A stretch of DNA of 64,000 nucleotides from Cytophaga aurantiaca DSM 3654 (GCF_000379725.1 NZ_KB903664.1:154-64153); one strand, 5' to 3'. Positions 8,302-16,597 are shown, counted from the stretch's first letter. Numbers and translations are program-made. The notes: generated by a model not told the origin, from the letters alone.

Positions 8302-8841
8302 CTATTTCTTTTCAATCACACATCCTTGTAAAGAAAGGGTGTATAGCAACGTTTTTTTCGAACTGTCGGGAAGTACCTGAGAAAGGGTCGAAATGTGTTC
8401 CAGTTTTCCTTTCACTGTAACTTTTGATTTTTCCTTTATACCAACAAGTTCTTTTCTATATTCTTTCGCAAATGTAGCTTGTACATTATAGGTAGGATTT
8501 GTTTTGCCCAGTTCTTCAAAGAATATGTTACTTGACTGAATGTCGTTAATTATGCGATGTGCCAACCATTTAATAGGTCCGGGGAGGGAATCATTTACAT
8601 GACCAGTCAAGGTGTCGATCTGTTCAAAAACGGCCACTTTACCTTTTACGGAAAGTACTTTTCCAACGTATTTTTCTGCCGCAGCAGTACTGTCTTTTAC
8701 AAAACTCTTAACCAGATCATCTACATCGACCTCGATCACTTCGGTGCTGGCCATCACTTCTTTTTGAATTTCAGATTGTTCTTTTATGTTACAAGAATAA
8801 AAAAAACAGATAATTGCTGTTAATAAGTAGATTTTTTTCAT
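8302..8841 (-). CDS. Lipoprotein with OB-fold (tRNA_anti-like) domain
   Basis: The 179-residue product begins with a lipoprotein signal; the cysteine at residue 17 follows FFYS. Residues about 38-175 look like the tRNA_anti-like OB domain of secreted bacterial proteins. A helix with VDDLVKSFVKDSTAAAEKYVGK leads into the strand LSVKGKVAVFEQID, and the repeat strand VTVKGKLEHIS comes later. Proteins of this kind are envelope proteins of unknown binding partner. It lies 30 bases upstream of the 7522 gene and may be co-transcribed with it. Confidence 0.6.
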   Translation of the reverse strand: MKKIYLLTAIICFFYSCNIKEQSEIQKEVMASTEVIEVDVDDLVKSFVKDSTAAAEKYVGKVLSVKGKVAVFEQIDTLTGHVNDSLPGPIKWLAHRIINDIQSSNIFFEELGKTNPTYNVQATFAKEYRKELVGIKEKSKVTVKGKLEHISTLSQVLPDSSKKTLLYTLSLQGCVIEKK

Positions 8842-9000
8842 AGAGGGTAATAATTGTTTTTTGTTTTAAAAGTGAAGTTTAAATAATACAACGTTCATGC
8901 CAGATTCTCACGATTAAAGTTGAGGGTAATAAGAGTCCAAATTGTTCATAGGTAAATGAAACTGAAGAGAAAGATTAACATGCTCTTGTAGAGCCGAATC

Positions 9001-9543
9001 TTACTTAAGGTTAAAATAATGCCACACGATAGGCTCCTCGTTTGTAAATGAAACACATTGACTGGTAGTAATAGTAACGTATTTCTTTGTTAAATTTTCA
9101 AAGATGGGAAGCGTATTATTGGAATTATGAAATTTTAATGTTTTATTTTTTTTGATATAATCTGCATGCGCATAGTAATCATTTTTGGCGATTGTTTCAT
9201 ATTGTACTATTTGATTGCCAAAGATTACATATTGTTCGTTTGGCATAAAATTCTGAGAGCAGTTTCCAACTGTTTGCTGATTGATAAAAATGGTGTCGGA
9301 TTTTAGTTCCCCTTTTATTAGAGAGTCTACTTTAAAAAGAATCATTGTACCCATGTATTTGGGATTATCTGAAATAAATGTATCATTTATGTTTTTAATT
9401 GGATGCCCAAACACAACCAGATCCGAATTTTCAGTTAAGTCTTTAAGAATTGCTTCATTGGGCCAAAAGAAACCGCACGAACATGCAAACGATGTTTGGA
9501 AAGACATAAACAGGACTAATAATAAATAAATTTTTTTCATCAA
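9001..9543 (-). CDS. Secreted protein with TIMP/netrin-like N-terminal motif
   Basis: A 180-residue secreted protein. The signal peptide ends at SFA and the mature chain begins directly with C-S-C, the hallmark of TIMP/NTR-fold domains, whose first cysteine is at the very N-terminus. Downstream come the expected strands: DLVVFGHPI, MILFKVDSLIKGE and DTIFINQQ, then a further Cys (VGNCSQNF) that could pair with the first. The usual bacterial pattern of this group is 'vvf.G.v....v....KG'. Function is unknown; protease inhibition should not be assumed. It is separated from the upstream gene by only 58 bases. Confidence 0.55.
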   Translation of the reverse strand: MMKKIYLLLVLFMSFQTSFACSCGFFWPNEAILKDLTENSDLVVFGHPIKNINDTFISDNPKYMGTMILFKVDSLIKGELKSDTIFINQQTVGNCSQNFMPNEQYVIFGNQIVQYETIAKNDYYAHADYIKKNKTLKFHNSNNTLPIFENLTKKYVTITTSQCVSFTNEEPIVWHYFNLK

Positions 9544-9601
9544 TCAACAAGGTTTAATAAAAATACAAAAGGTCATTTGAAATTGTTTTTTGATATACAG
9601 G

Positions 9602-9970
9602 TTATTTTTTTTCAATAAGCATAGAGTCTATACCATAAGGTTCGCAAGTGCCATATGAAATCATATTGCCGGAAATGATAAATGTTTTTGATGTATCTGT
9701 AATTTCTTTTTTATCAAAGTCTGTTTGGACTCTATCAAATTCATCTGGGTATATCTGATATCCATGTCCGCTGGTTAGTGATTGAAGAAAAATCATACAT
9801 GTAGAATCATTTTCGCAGACAATTTTATCAACGAAAACGCGATCCGTGAATCTTTCATATCCACAACCGCCGCATCCTTCGCAAGTGCTTCTATAATTAT
9901 AATAAAATGCCCAGCAAACGATTGAAATAATGAGGAATGCTAGAACTATGATCCATTTTTTTGTGCTCAT
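9602..9970 (-). CDS. Small Cys-rich membrane-anchored protein
   Basis: A 122-residue protein with one N-terminal membrane helix (residues 6-23) and no lipobox. After the helix comes the short cluster C-E-G-C-G-G-C-G-Y, which could bind metal or form disulfides, then a soluble domain with three more cysteines. It starts two bases before the end of the preceding lipoprotein gene, so the two are surely one operon. I do not recognise the family. Confidence 0.55.
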   Translation of the reverse strand: MSTKKWIIVLAFLIISIVCWAFYYNYRSTCEGCGGCGYERFTDRVFVDKIVCENDSTCMIFLQSLTSGHGYQIYPDEFDRVQTDFDKKEITDTSKTFIISGNMISYGTCEPYGIDSMLIEKK

Positions 9971-9972
9971 CG

Positions 9973-10413
9973 TTATTTCTTTTCTACAGTAATCGTTCCG
10001 CCATCGGCCATGATTTTATGACGGTACAAATATTTTTTGTCGGCATAGATAACTACGCCTTCATTTTCGTAGGTTGTATCGTAATGAAACGTTGTTATGT
10101 CTACGAAGTCTTTTAATTCGGTTATATCTGTTGGTCCGTCTTCCGATGGAGTCCAGCACGTATCGCAATAGACCTCTTTTAGCCAAACATCATGCTTTGT
10201 ATGATTATCAATGTCTTCATTATTTACAGACTTCAAATACAGATTGCCTTCCGCATCGCGATACAAGTTATCTTTTATCAACGAGTATTTAGAATTTAAT
10301 TTATCTGAAATTACCTGATGCAGATGATCAATTCCTAAAACCTGTTTGTTTTCTTTATTTTCAGAACAAGCAAGGAGTGTAGAAAGGGCTATAAAAATGA
10401 TGGATTTATTCAT
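9973..10413 (-). CDS. Lipoprotein, DKNYY-like
   Basis: The product is a 146-residue lipoprotein starting at the ATG at 10413 (MNKSIIFIALSTLLAC; lipobox L-L-A-C, cysteine 16). The frame is open upstream to a GTG at 10470, but that stretch is the duplicated tail of another gene and is not used. The C-terminal part contains N-L-Y-R-D-A-E-G-N-L-Y and D-K-K-Y-L-Y-R-H-K, patterns of the DKNYY family of secreted proteins. Role unknown. It is followed within 3 bases by the Cys-rich protein gene. Confidence 0.6.
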   Translation of the reverse strand: MNKSIIFIALSTLLACSENKENKQVLGIDHLHQVISDKLNSKYSLIKDNLYRDAEGNLYLKSVNNEDIDNHTKHDVWLKEVYCDTCWTPSEDGPTDITELKDFVDITTFHYDTTYENEGVVIYADKKYLYRHKIMADGGTITVEKK

Positions 10414-10439
10414 TGTGTATTTTTTTCTATATATACATT

Positions 10440-10470
10440 CTTTATTAAAATTCAGGTACAATATCGCCAC
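10440..10470 (-). pseudogene. Remnant 3' end of a duplicated gene
   Basis: Read leftward, this stretch says G-D-I-V-P-E-F-stop, then TAA and AAGA. The same codons end the intact gene whose stop lies at 10643-10645; only three third-position or near-stop bases differ. The two copies flank the palindromic element at 10475-10620 as direct repeats. The simplest reading is a tandem paralogue reduced to its last codons, or a duplication made when the element moved. Confidence 0.5.
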
Positions 10471-10474
10471 CTCT

Positions 10475-10620
10475 ATCCTTAGAGTTTGCGCAGCGCTCTA
10501 AGGATCTTCAAATGAAAGAGAGTCTCCGACTCGTTTTAAGATTGCGAGCAAATAGTTATATCGAGTCAGAGACTCTAAACCATTTACTCATCCGTAGAGC
10601 GCTGCGCTAACTCTACGGAT
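10475..10620. repeat. Palindromic-ended MITE-like repeat element
   Basis: The 146-base element has 31-base terminal inverted repeats (10475-10505 and 10590-10620) differing at three positions. Each end is itself a hairpin: ATCCTTAGAG with CTCTAAGGAT, and ATCCGTAGAG with CTCTACGGAT, both around a GCGCAGCG centre. An inner pair, AGAGTCTCCGACTCG (10519-10533) and CGAGTCAGAGACTCT (10562-10576), forms a third stem with one mismatch. A partial copy of the right end lies at 11354-11371. It has no coding capacity. It looks like a non-autonomous, structure-dependent mobile element. Confidence 0.7.
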
Positions 10621-10642
10621 AGGCTAGTTTTGTGCGCTCTTA

Positions 10643-11329
10643 TTAAAACTCAGGTACAATATCACCGAACATCATCTTACATCTTATTCGGGTAAAACTT
10701 CCGTTGTTTGATACATACATTTTATATACATCCCCTTGAATCAATACAAAATCAGAATGAAAATCTCCATTGAAATCACCTTCTAAAACAACTCTGGGTA
10801 TAGAACCTGTTATTGTTATAATGGGTTGATTTCTGGTTTTGAGATCAATCCTTGTTAAACCATCCGATACGGTGCCTGTGCTGGATAGATCAATGTAATC
10901 CGCGCCTTTCCATTTATGTATGTAGGATTCTAAAACAAATACTTTACCGGGATATAAATAATTGTTGTTGCATTCAAAAAGATAATCTCTGTTTTCATAT
11001 ACGTAAAAATGGTTCGGCAATGGAAAGTTTGCTCCAATTAAAAAAGCTCCCTTGATATCCGACGTATCTATTCTATATCCGGCACGGGTAAATTCTGTTT
11101 TAGGGACTTTGATCCACTTGATTTTTATTTCCTGGTAAGAATTATTTTTTACCATATCGCATTTAGATAAAGCGTATATTTTAAAATCTGTTGAAAGCAC
11201 AAATGTCCATTCAAACACTCCATCCCGTTCAATAAAAAACACGGTGCTGTCATTCTGAGCGTAGGATAGGCTAGAACATAAAAATAATACAGTAGCAAAA
11301 AATACTTTCATAAAAGAATTTATTTTCAA
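10643..11329 (-). CDS. Secreted hypothetical protein with VCBS/FG-GAP-like tail
   Basis: A 228-residue protein with a signal peptide ending ..SLSYAQ; the ATG at 11311 (MKVFFATVLF) is an equally good start. The body is strand-rich and unknown. Near the C-terminus, G-D-F-N-G-D-F-H-S-D-F-V resembles the calcium-binding loop of VCBS/FG-GAP repeats (D-x-N-x-D-x-x-x-D), suggesting a propeller blade. The last seven codons are duplicated on the far side of the neighbouring repeat element. It is the first gene of the leftward envelope-protein run. Confidence 0.55.
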   Translation of the reverse strand: MKINSFMKVFFATVLFLCSSLSYAQNDSTVFFIERDGVFEWTFVLSTDFKIYALSKCDMVKNNSYQEIKIKWIKVPKTEFTRAGYRIDTSDIKGAFLIGANFPLPNHFYVYENRDYLFECNNNYLYPGKVFVLESYIHKWKGADYIDLSSTGTVSDGLTRIDLKTRNQPIITITGSIPRVVLEGDFNGDFHSDFVLIQGDVYKMYVSNNGSFTRIRCKMMFGDIVPEF

Positions 11330-11353
11330 TATTTATTTCTTGCGCTCTCTATT

Positions 11354-11399
11354 GCTAACTCTACGGATAGTCTAGCAACTAGTACCTAGCGGCTCGTTA
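11354..11399. repeat. Composite repeat remnant: MITE end plus heptad units
   Basis: GCTAACTCTACGGATAG matches the right end of the element at 10475-10620. It runs directly into AGCAACT-AGTACCT-AGCGGCT units of the 7-base repeat family found at 35, 36 and 39 kb. The stop codon of kdsB (11386-11388) lies inside the heptad run, so repeat sequence supplies the gene's end. Confidence 0.5.
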
Positions 11400-12132
11400 C
11401 CCGTTCCAAATCCTCAGGCGTATCAATCCCCACGGTCTCTATCGTAGTTACAGCTGTTTTGATTTTATACCCGCTCTCTAACCATCTCAACTGCTCAAGC
11501 GATTCGGCAAGCTCCAGTGCAGACGGTTTTAATTGGGTGATCTGTGCTAAAATATCCGGACGATATGCATACATACCAATGTGTTTGAAAAATGTATGAT
11601 TTACTAACCAGTCTTTTTTATCGGGATATTGACGCAGATACGGAATCGTTTGTCTGCTGAAATAAATTGCTTCGCCCGCAGCATTCACCAGTACTTTCGG
11701 GGTATTCGGATTGAATAAGGTTTCTTCGTCTTCGATCTTTTTGATCAATGTGGCAAGTTCAACATCGGGTGTTAAAATAGCAGCCAGCGTACGAATCTGT
11801 TCCGGCTGAATGAAGGGTTCGTCGCCCTGTACGTTGATGACGAAATCAAATTTCTTATTTAATTTCTGATAGGCCTCGTAACAACGGTCGGTACCGCTTG
11901 GGTGTTCGGGTTTTGTACGCACAACCTTGCCGCCAAAACGAATTACTTCCGTTTCAATACGATCGTCGTCTGTCGCAACAATTACCTCATCAATTTCGGG
12001 CGTGCTTTTAACCTGATCGTATACACATTGGATCATGGTTTTGCCGTTGATCTGTACCAAAGGTTTTCCCGGGAAACGGGTAGACGCGTAACGTGCAGGA
12101 ATGATCGCTGCAATAGATATTTTATTCGCCAT
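11386..12132 (-). CDS. kdsB: 3-deoxy-manno-octulosonate cytidylyltransferase
   Basis: The 248-residue enzyme makes CMP-Kdo from CTP and Kdo, the activation step before Kdo is joined to lipid A in lipopolysaccharide synthesis. The N-terminal nucleotide-binding motif is PARYASTRFPGKPL. N-V-Q-G-D-E-P-F-I holds the metal-binding Asp. LVNHTFFKHIGMYAYR and LELAESLEQLRWLE are also typical, as is the length. Its first codons overlap the end of the NfeD gene by 11 bases, so the two are co-translated. Confidence 0.96.
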   Translation of the reverse strand: MANKISIAAIIPARYASTRFPGKPLVQINGKTMIQCVYDQVKSTPEIDEVIVATDDDRIETEVIRFGGKVVRTKPEHPSGTDRCYEAYQKLNKKFDFVINVQGDEPFIQPEQIRTLAAILTPDVELATLIKKIEDEETLFNPNTPKVLVNAAGEAIYFSRQTIPYLRQYPDKKDWLVNHTFFKHIGMYAYRPDILAQITQLKPSALELAESLEQLRWLESGYKIKTAVTTIETVGIDTPEDLERVTSR

Positions 12133-13453
12133 GAATTTCTTTTACTTTTAATGAACTGCCAACCTGTTCAATGACTTCAATGTTTTTCTTTTCTTCAATA
12201 AATTCACCGCGTGAATAGGCATCGTATATTGTTCCATCGATCATCACTTTACCGCTAGGACGCAACACAGAATAGCTGGTGCCTTGTTTCCCGATCAATG
12301 ATTCGGTGTTGAAATTTGACGTATACCCATCACTTGCTGCAAAGGTTTCCTGCACGCTGATCTTATTGAAAAAAGCACTTTTCATAAACTGATTGCCTGC
12401 TACAAACACCAGTACGATACCGCCAGTGAAGGAGAGTAGTACAGTAGCTGAAGTGATGTAGACATCGCCTTCGGGCACAAAGGTAAAATCAAAAACAATG
12501 TTATTGAGTGCTGCCAGTATTAAGGAAGCGACGATCAATGTCAAGCCCGTTAATCCTGCAATACCAAAGCCTGGTATAACGGTTATCTCCAGTATTAGTA
12601 AAACTGCACCGATAAAAAAGATCAGGATCTCCCAGTTCTCTGCCAGGCCGTTTAAATAAGATGGTACAAAGTACAACACAATACCAACAATGGCAGCGGC
12701 CAATGGAAATCCTACACCGGGAGTCTGCAGTTCAAAATAAACACCACCGATAATTAGCAATAACAACAGTCCGCGTAATGCCGGATTCATAAAGAAATTG
12801 ATAATCTCGTCTGTTGTATCCAATTCAAATGTAACAATAGAAGCTTTATCTAAATGCAGGCGTTTATACAATTCATCCAGCGAATGGACTTCCGCTTCAC
12901 AGTACTTATTGGCGATGGCTTCAGAAGTTGTAAAAGCAGTAACCTTACCGACGGTTATGCTGTCGGTGCCAATAACGGTGCCAACCATGCTTTCAGCAAT
13001 AGCAGGGTTACGGTGATTGGTCTCTGCTGTGGTACGCATCATGGCACGCATATACGATTGATATTTGTCGGGGGCAGGTTTGCCTTCGCCATCTACTACC
13101 GTTGCTGAACCAATGTTCGAACCGCGGTCCATGTAAATGGAATCGCAGGCAATGGAGATCAAGGCACCTGCCGAAGCCGCATTTTTATTGATGAAAACAT
13201 AGACAGGTTTCGGGTATTCCAGTATAGCAGTGCGAATGAGGTCGGCGTCTGTTAAGGCACCGCCGTAGGTATCCATATCGAGAATGATGTAATCGGCACT
13301 GTCTATAGTGGCGGCTTCCAATCCGAGTTCAACAAAATGCGACATCTGCGGAGCGATCTCTTCACGAACTTTTATGACGTATACTTTTTGTGCCGCAGCC
13401 TGGATAACCGTAAACAAAAAGAATGTAAAAATAATGATGCTATTTTTTTTCAT
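12122..13453 (-). CDS. NfeD-family membrane serine protease (ClpP-class)
   Basis: A 443-residue protein with a signal peptide (residues 4-21) followed by a ClpP/SppA-like protease domain at about 22-200. N-K-N-A-A-S-A-G-A-L carries the nucleophilic Ser, and MDRGSNIGSA lies beyond it. Five or so membrane helices occupy about 235-375. A C-terminal NfeD-C OB-fold follows, ending near FIEEKKNIEVIEQVGSSLKV. Long NfeD proteins cleave partner membrane proteins, classically stomatin; no stomatin gene is next to this one. It precedes and overlaps kdsB, an association I cannot explain functionally. Confidence 0.88.
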   Translation of the reverse strand: MKKNSIIIFTFFLFTVIQAAAQKVYVIKVREEIAPQMSHFVELGLEAATIDSADYIILDMDTYGGALTDADLIRTAILEYPKPVYVFINKNAASAGALISIACDSIYMDRGSNIGSATVVDGEGKPAPDKYQSYMRAMMRTTAETNHRNPAIAESMVGTVIGTDSITVGKVTAFTTSEAIANKYCEAEVHSLDELYKRLHLDKASIVTFELDTTDEIINFFMNPALRGLLLLLIIGGVYFELQTPGVGFPLAAAIVGIVLYFVPSYLNGLAENWEILIFFIGAVLLILEITVIPGFGIAGLTGLTLIVASLILAALNNIVFDFTFVPEGDVYITSATVLLSFTGGIVLVFVAGNQFMKSAFFNKISVQETFAASDGYTSNFNTESLIGKQGTSYSVLRPSGKVMIDGTIYDAYSRGEFIEEKKNIEVIEQVGSSLKVKEIHGE

Positions 13454-13501
13454 AATATGGATGTATGGGTTTGAAAATTAGAGGTGTGATTGTTTAGTTG
13501 G

Positions 13502-13583
13502 CAAGTGGTCTGACGGACAAAAAAGCCGTCGGACCACTTGTTCTTAGAACATTCGTCCGACCACTTTTTGTGGTCAGACGAAT
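13502..13583. repeat. Pair of REP-like hairpins (GACCAC family)
   Basis: Two hairpins stand side by side. At 13502-13540, CAAGTGGTCTGACGG faces CCGTCGGACCACTTG. At 13551-13583, ATTCGTCCGACCAC faces GTGGTCAGACGAAT across a T5 loop. Each stem has one mismatch, at the same place in the GGTCnGAC core, which becomes a G-T wobble on one strand. Further copies are at 15686-15719 and 41536-41567. No gene lies in this divergent gap. Confidence 0.65.
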
Positions 13584-13616
13584 CGTATTTAATACTTCAC
13601 ACTTAAAACTTTTCCC

Positions 13617-13624
13617 TACCTTTG
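13617..13624 (+). promoter_or_regulatory. Bacteroidota-type -7 promoter element
   Basis: TACCTTTG matches the TAnnTTTG consensus exactly, 24 bases before the ATG at 13649. No clear TTTG element is seen at the expected upstream spacing. Confidence 0.45.
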
Positions 13625-13648
13625 ACCTAAAATTAACAAATAATACCT

Positions 13649-14458
13649 ATGTCTGTATATACCCCTTCTTTTTCTAAATTATTTACCGGCACAATCTGGA
13701 AAATACTTGCTGACGACGACAAAGGGATCCTATTTGTAGAGAGCCGCGATGGGGATAAACGAAAAGCTGTTTTTACTGCAATCGATATAAAATCGAAAAA
13801 AGTATTGTGGTTGGATCAGGCTATTCTGGATCCCTGGTGGAGCAGCTTAAAAGTAGCCGAAGGCGGAAATGTACTGATCGTAAAATTCAACGATCCTGAA
13901 ATGCCCGAGCAACGTGGCTTTGCTGTAGTAGATGGGATTTCGGGTACGATCAAATGGGGAAAGGAAGATGCACAGGTCATGCATACCGAAGCAGATGGAG
14001 TAATTGTTTCAGAGGTTTCGGGTGAAGATAGTACATACAGTAAGTTGGATTGGAATACTGGCGCCTTGTTGAAAGAGGTTTCCATGAAAGAACTTTTTTC
14101 AAATTTCAATAAGAAAGCCAAACAGACAGCGTTAGTAGATTATCCGTTTCATTTTGAAGAAGAAAATTCCTTTTTTGTTAAAATTCAGGAATATATTGAA
14201 ATAATAGCTAAGCAGAAGGCTGTTCGCATGATAGAATATTTGGAGAAAGGCGATAAGGTGCTGATTTCTTATTATATTTACGAAGAGGAGAAGCTGACTA
14301 ATTACATGTTGGTTGCAGATGAAAAAGGGGCCTTGTTATTGCATGAAAAATTGCGTGGAGGGTTAACAGGTATTGGAATGGATACCTTCTTTGTTGTGAA
14401 AGAACAATTAATTATAGTTAAAAATAATAATGAATTGCAGGCGTATGTTATTAAATAG
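13649..14458 (+). CDS. DUF4905-like hypothetical protein
   Basis: A 269-residue soluble protein without a signal. It has quinoprotein-like beta-strand repeats: KILADDDKGILFVESRDGD, then KSKKVLWLDQAILDPWW, then GTIKWGKEDAQV. A half-propeller is likely. I associate this pattern with DUF4905, found in Bacteroidota with no known function. It overlaps the start of the LysM gene by 14 bases, making a two-gene operon and pointing to an envelope-related role. Confidence 0.6.
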   Translation: MSVYTPSFSKLFTGTIWKILADDDKGILFVESRDGDKRKAVFTAIDIKSKKVLWLDQAILDPWWSSLKVAEGGNVLIVKFNDPEMPEQRGFAVVDGISGTIKWGKEDAQVMHTEADGVIVSEVSGEDSTYSKLDWNTGALLKEVSMKELFSNFNKKAKQTALVDYPFHFEEENSFFVKIQEYIEIIAKQKAVRMIEYLEKGDKVLISYYIYEEEKLTNYMLVADEKGALLLHEKLRGGLTGIGMDTFFVVKEQLIIVKNNNELQAYVIK

Positions 14459-15587
14459 AAATGTATTAAACCGAATTTTTTTAGTTGTATGTATTTCGCT
14501 TTCTGTAAGCACATTTTCTGAAGCAGGAATTTGTGATTCGATTGGTGTTGAACGGAAAGATGGTAAACTATTTATCCTGCATCGCATTACAGCAGGTGAG
14601 ACCTTATATTCGATTTCAAAAAAATACAATGTATCGGTAGACGAACTTAAGAAAACGAATCCCGAAGCAGCACAAGGTTTAAAGCTTGGACAAATTTTAA
14701 AAGTACCTGCACCATTACCTGCTTCACCGGCTGCTGCAACAGCAAGTGCGGCTGATGGAAAGACGCATACGGTTGCGGCAGGGGAGACCTTATACAGCAT
14801 TGCAACAAAATACGGTATTTCAGTAGATGCATTGAAAAAAGCAAATCCAGGCTTGAGTTCTTCGATCAGTGTGGGGCAACAATTGAACTTACCTGGAAAA
14901 GCGGGAAGTCAAACTGCAGCACCTGCAACGAAGCCAGCAACAACAACAACTCCGGCTGCCGGTACAGAAATCATAGAGCATAAAGTAGCATCAGGCGAGA
15001 CCTTATATTCGATTGCTAAAAAATACAATGTAAGTGTTGAAGATATTAAAAAAGCAAACCCGGGAATTGGTTCTTTGAAAGTTGGACAAGTTGTTAAAGT
15101 TGCCGGTGTAGCAGTTGCAGTACCTGCAACGACTACGACAACTACTACTACAAAACCAACGACGCCTGCAACAACACCTACAACAGCAACGACTACAAAA
15201 CCTGTAGCAACAACTACGAATCCGGAAGCAGATACGGTTCAGTTGCAGCAGGATAAAGTACGTTTGGAAACAATGACGCAAACACCTCCAACGAAGAGCG
15301 TGCCTGCGTCTGATTTTAAAAAGATCACAGAGAGCGGATATGCAGATGTTATGTTAGATAATCAGGATACACCTAAATATCTGGCTTACCATAAGACAGC
15401 TCCGGTTGGTACAATTATTCAATTGCTGAATGAGTCAAATGGAGTTAAAATATATGTAAGAGTTGTTGGTAAACTTGTTGATACAGGTATCGATGGAAAA
15501 ACAATTATCCGTGTTTCTAAAAAAGCATACGATCGTTTAGGAGGCACAGGAACTCGTTTCTCTGCAACGCTGATGTACATTCCGTAA
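14445..15587 (+). CDS. LysM cell-wall protein with C-terminal DPBB-like domain
   Basis: The 380-residue secreted protein has a signal peptide at about 1-25 and three LysM domains. Each contains G-E-T-L-Y-S-I-x-x-K-Y-x-x-x-V (or S/D). LysM domains bind N-acetylglucosamine in peptidoglycan. A Thr/Pro/Ala-rich linker of about 50 residues follows, with runs of six or seven threonines. The final 85 residues (YHKTAPVGTIIQLLNESNGVK, VRVVGKLVDTG) look like an RlpA-type double-psi beta-barrel. An ATG at 14430 is an alternative start. A peptidoglycan-binding or remodelling role is likely. Confidence 0.85.
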   Translation: MLLNRNVLNRIFLVVCISLSVSTFSEAGICDSIGVERKDGKLFILHRITAGETLYSISKKYNVSVDELKKTNPEAAQGLKLGQILKVPAPLPASPAAATASAADGKTHTVAAGETLYSIATKYGISVDALKKANPGLSSSISVGQQLNLPGKAGSQTAAPATKPATTTTPAAGTEIIEHKVASGETLYSIAKKYNVSVEDIKKANPGIGSLKVGQVVKVAGVAVAVPATTTTTTTTKPTTPATTPTTATTTKPVATTTNPEADTVQLQQDKVRLETMTQTPPTKSVPASDFKKITESGYADVMLDNQDTPKYLAYHKTAPVGTIIQLLNESNGVKIYVRVVGKLVDTGIDGKTIIRVSKKAYDRLGGTGTRFSATLMYIP

Positions 15588-15613
15588 TTCATCCAGGCAA
15601 TCAACATAATAAT

Positions 15614-15661
15614 CGAAATCCAAATTTCAATCGGTGGTCCGAATGGAATTTGGATTTTTTT
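15614..15661 (+). terminator. Terminator after the LysM gene
   Basis: AAATCCAAATTTC and GGAATTTGGATTT form the stem, followed by T7, 27 bases after the stop. The loop contains CGGTGGTCCGAA, a fragment of the neighbouring REP-like family. Confidence 0.75.
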
Positions 15662-15685
15662 ATAACTCAATATTAATTAGTGCAC

Positions 15686-15719
15686 ATTGGTCAGACCACT
15701 TTTTTGTGGTCCGACCAAT
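15686..15719. repeat. REP-like hairpin (GACCAC family)
   Basis: ATTGGTCAGACCAC and GTGGTCCGACCAAT form 14-base arms around a T6 loop with one mismatch in the GGTCnGAC core, exactly as in the other copies. It ends 23 bases before the start of the next gene, so a GTG start at 15680 for that gene would lie inside the repeat and is unlikely. Confidence 0.65.
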
Positions 15720-15742
15720 CGGTGGTAAACGCATTTCTATCA

Positions 15743-16525
15743 ATGAATAAATATTCTCGTGACGTTCTGTATAGCCTGCTTGAATCAAAATATAAGGCGT
15801 ACAATACAAAAGACTTTATAGCATTTGATCCGGTTTGTATTCCCCATCGGTTCTCAAAAAAAGAAGACATTGAAATCATGGGGTTCATCGCTTCTATATT
15901 GGCGTGGGGGCAGCGTAAAACGATTATCAATAAATGCTCCGAGCTGATCGAACGTATGGATGGTGCACCGCATCAATTCATTTTACACCATCAAGATACA
16001 GACTTGAAACAGCTGGAAGGTTTTGTACATCGCACGTTTAACGATACCGACTTGTTGTATTTCATTTTTATATTGAAAGAAATGTACACAGAATTTTCTT
16101 CCATGGAAGATGTGTTTATGCAAGGCATGAACAAAAAATCTGAAAACGTGGAGGGTGGATTGATTGCGTTTCGTAATTATTTTTTCTCGTTTGAACATCC
16201 AACTCGTACACTCAAACACATCTCTTCTCCCGAAAAAAAATCTGCCTGCAAACGCTTGAATATGTTTCTACGCTGGATGGTACGCCAAGATAAAAAAGGA
16301 GTGGATTTTGGAATCTGGACGAAGATACAACCTGCACAATTGATTTGTCCGTGTGATGTACATGTCGATCGTATTGCACGTCAATTGGGGCTTATAACCC
16401 GTACACAAACAGATTGGAAAACGGCAGTTGAATTGACCAACAATCTAAAAAAACTGGATCCAAAAGATCCGGTGAAATATGATTTCGCGTTGTTTGGGAT
16501 GGGTGTTATAGAAGGAATGATCTGA
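15743..16525 (+). CDS. TIGR02757-family protein (DUF2400)
   Basis: The 260-residue product starts at ATG 15743, past the repeat. It fits the TIGR02757 family of Bacteroidota and relatives: DPVCIPHRFSKKEDIEIMGFIASILAWGQRKTI near the start and R-W-M-V-R in the middle. Later, ICPCDVHVDRIARQLG is followed by DPKDPVKYDFALFGMG. The cysteine and histidine arrangement and the helical pattern recall HhH-GPD base-excision glycosylases, but no enzymatic activity is established. It opens a stretch rich in DNA repair genes. Confidence 0.8.
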   Translation: MNKYSRDVLYSLLESKYKAYNTKDFIAFDPVCIPHRFSKKEDIEIMGFIASILAWGQRKTIINKCSELIERMDGAPHQFILHHQDTDLKQLEGFVHRTFNDTDLLYFIFILKEMYTEFSSMEDVFMQGMNKKSENVEGGLIAFRNYFFSFEHPTRTLKHISSPEKKSACKRLNMFLRWMVRQDKKGVDFGIWTKIQPAQLICPCDVHVDRIARQLGLITRTQTDWKTAVELTNNLKKLDPKDPVKYDFALFGMGVIEGMI

Positions 16526-16526
16526 A

Positions 16527-16560
16527 GCAAATTCCAAAATTCAAATAACAAATTCCAAAC
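16527..16560. repeat. CAAATTCCAAA repeat, copy 1
   Basis: AAATTCCAAA-TTC-AAAT-AACAAATT-CCAAAC sits just beyond a stop codon. A near-identical 33-base copy follows ligD at 21466-21498, and the same word forms the stems at 7447-7501. These may be remnants of long-stem terminators. Confidence 0.4.
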
Positions 16561-16597
16561 GGAGAAAAATATAATTAAAAAATAAAGAAATATAACT

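Noticed and set aside
10414-10470. GTG-initiated extension of the DKNYY-like lipoprotein
   Set aside because: The extension is the duplicated tail of another gene, and the internal ATG at 10413 gives a proper lipoprotein signal.
15003-15281. Cys- and Arg-rich leftward frame opposite the LysM gene
   Set aside because: It mirrors the Thr-rich repeats of the real gene; composition alone makes it look unusual.
15680-15742. GTG start for the TIGR02757 gene
   Set aside because: The extra codons come from the REP-like hairpin; ATG 15743 is the natural start.
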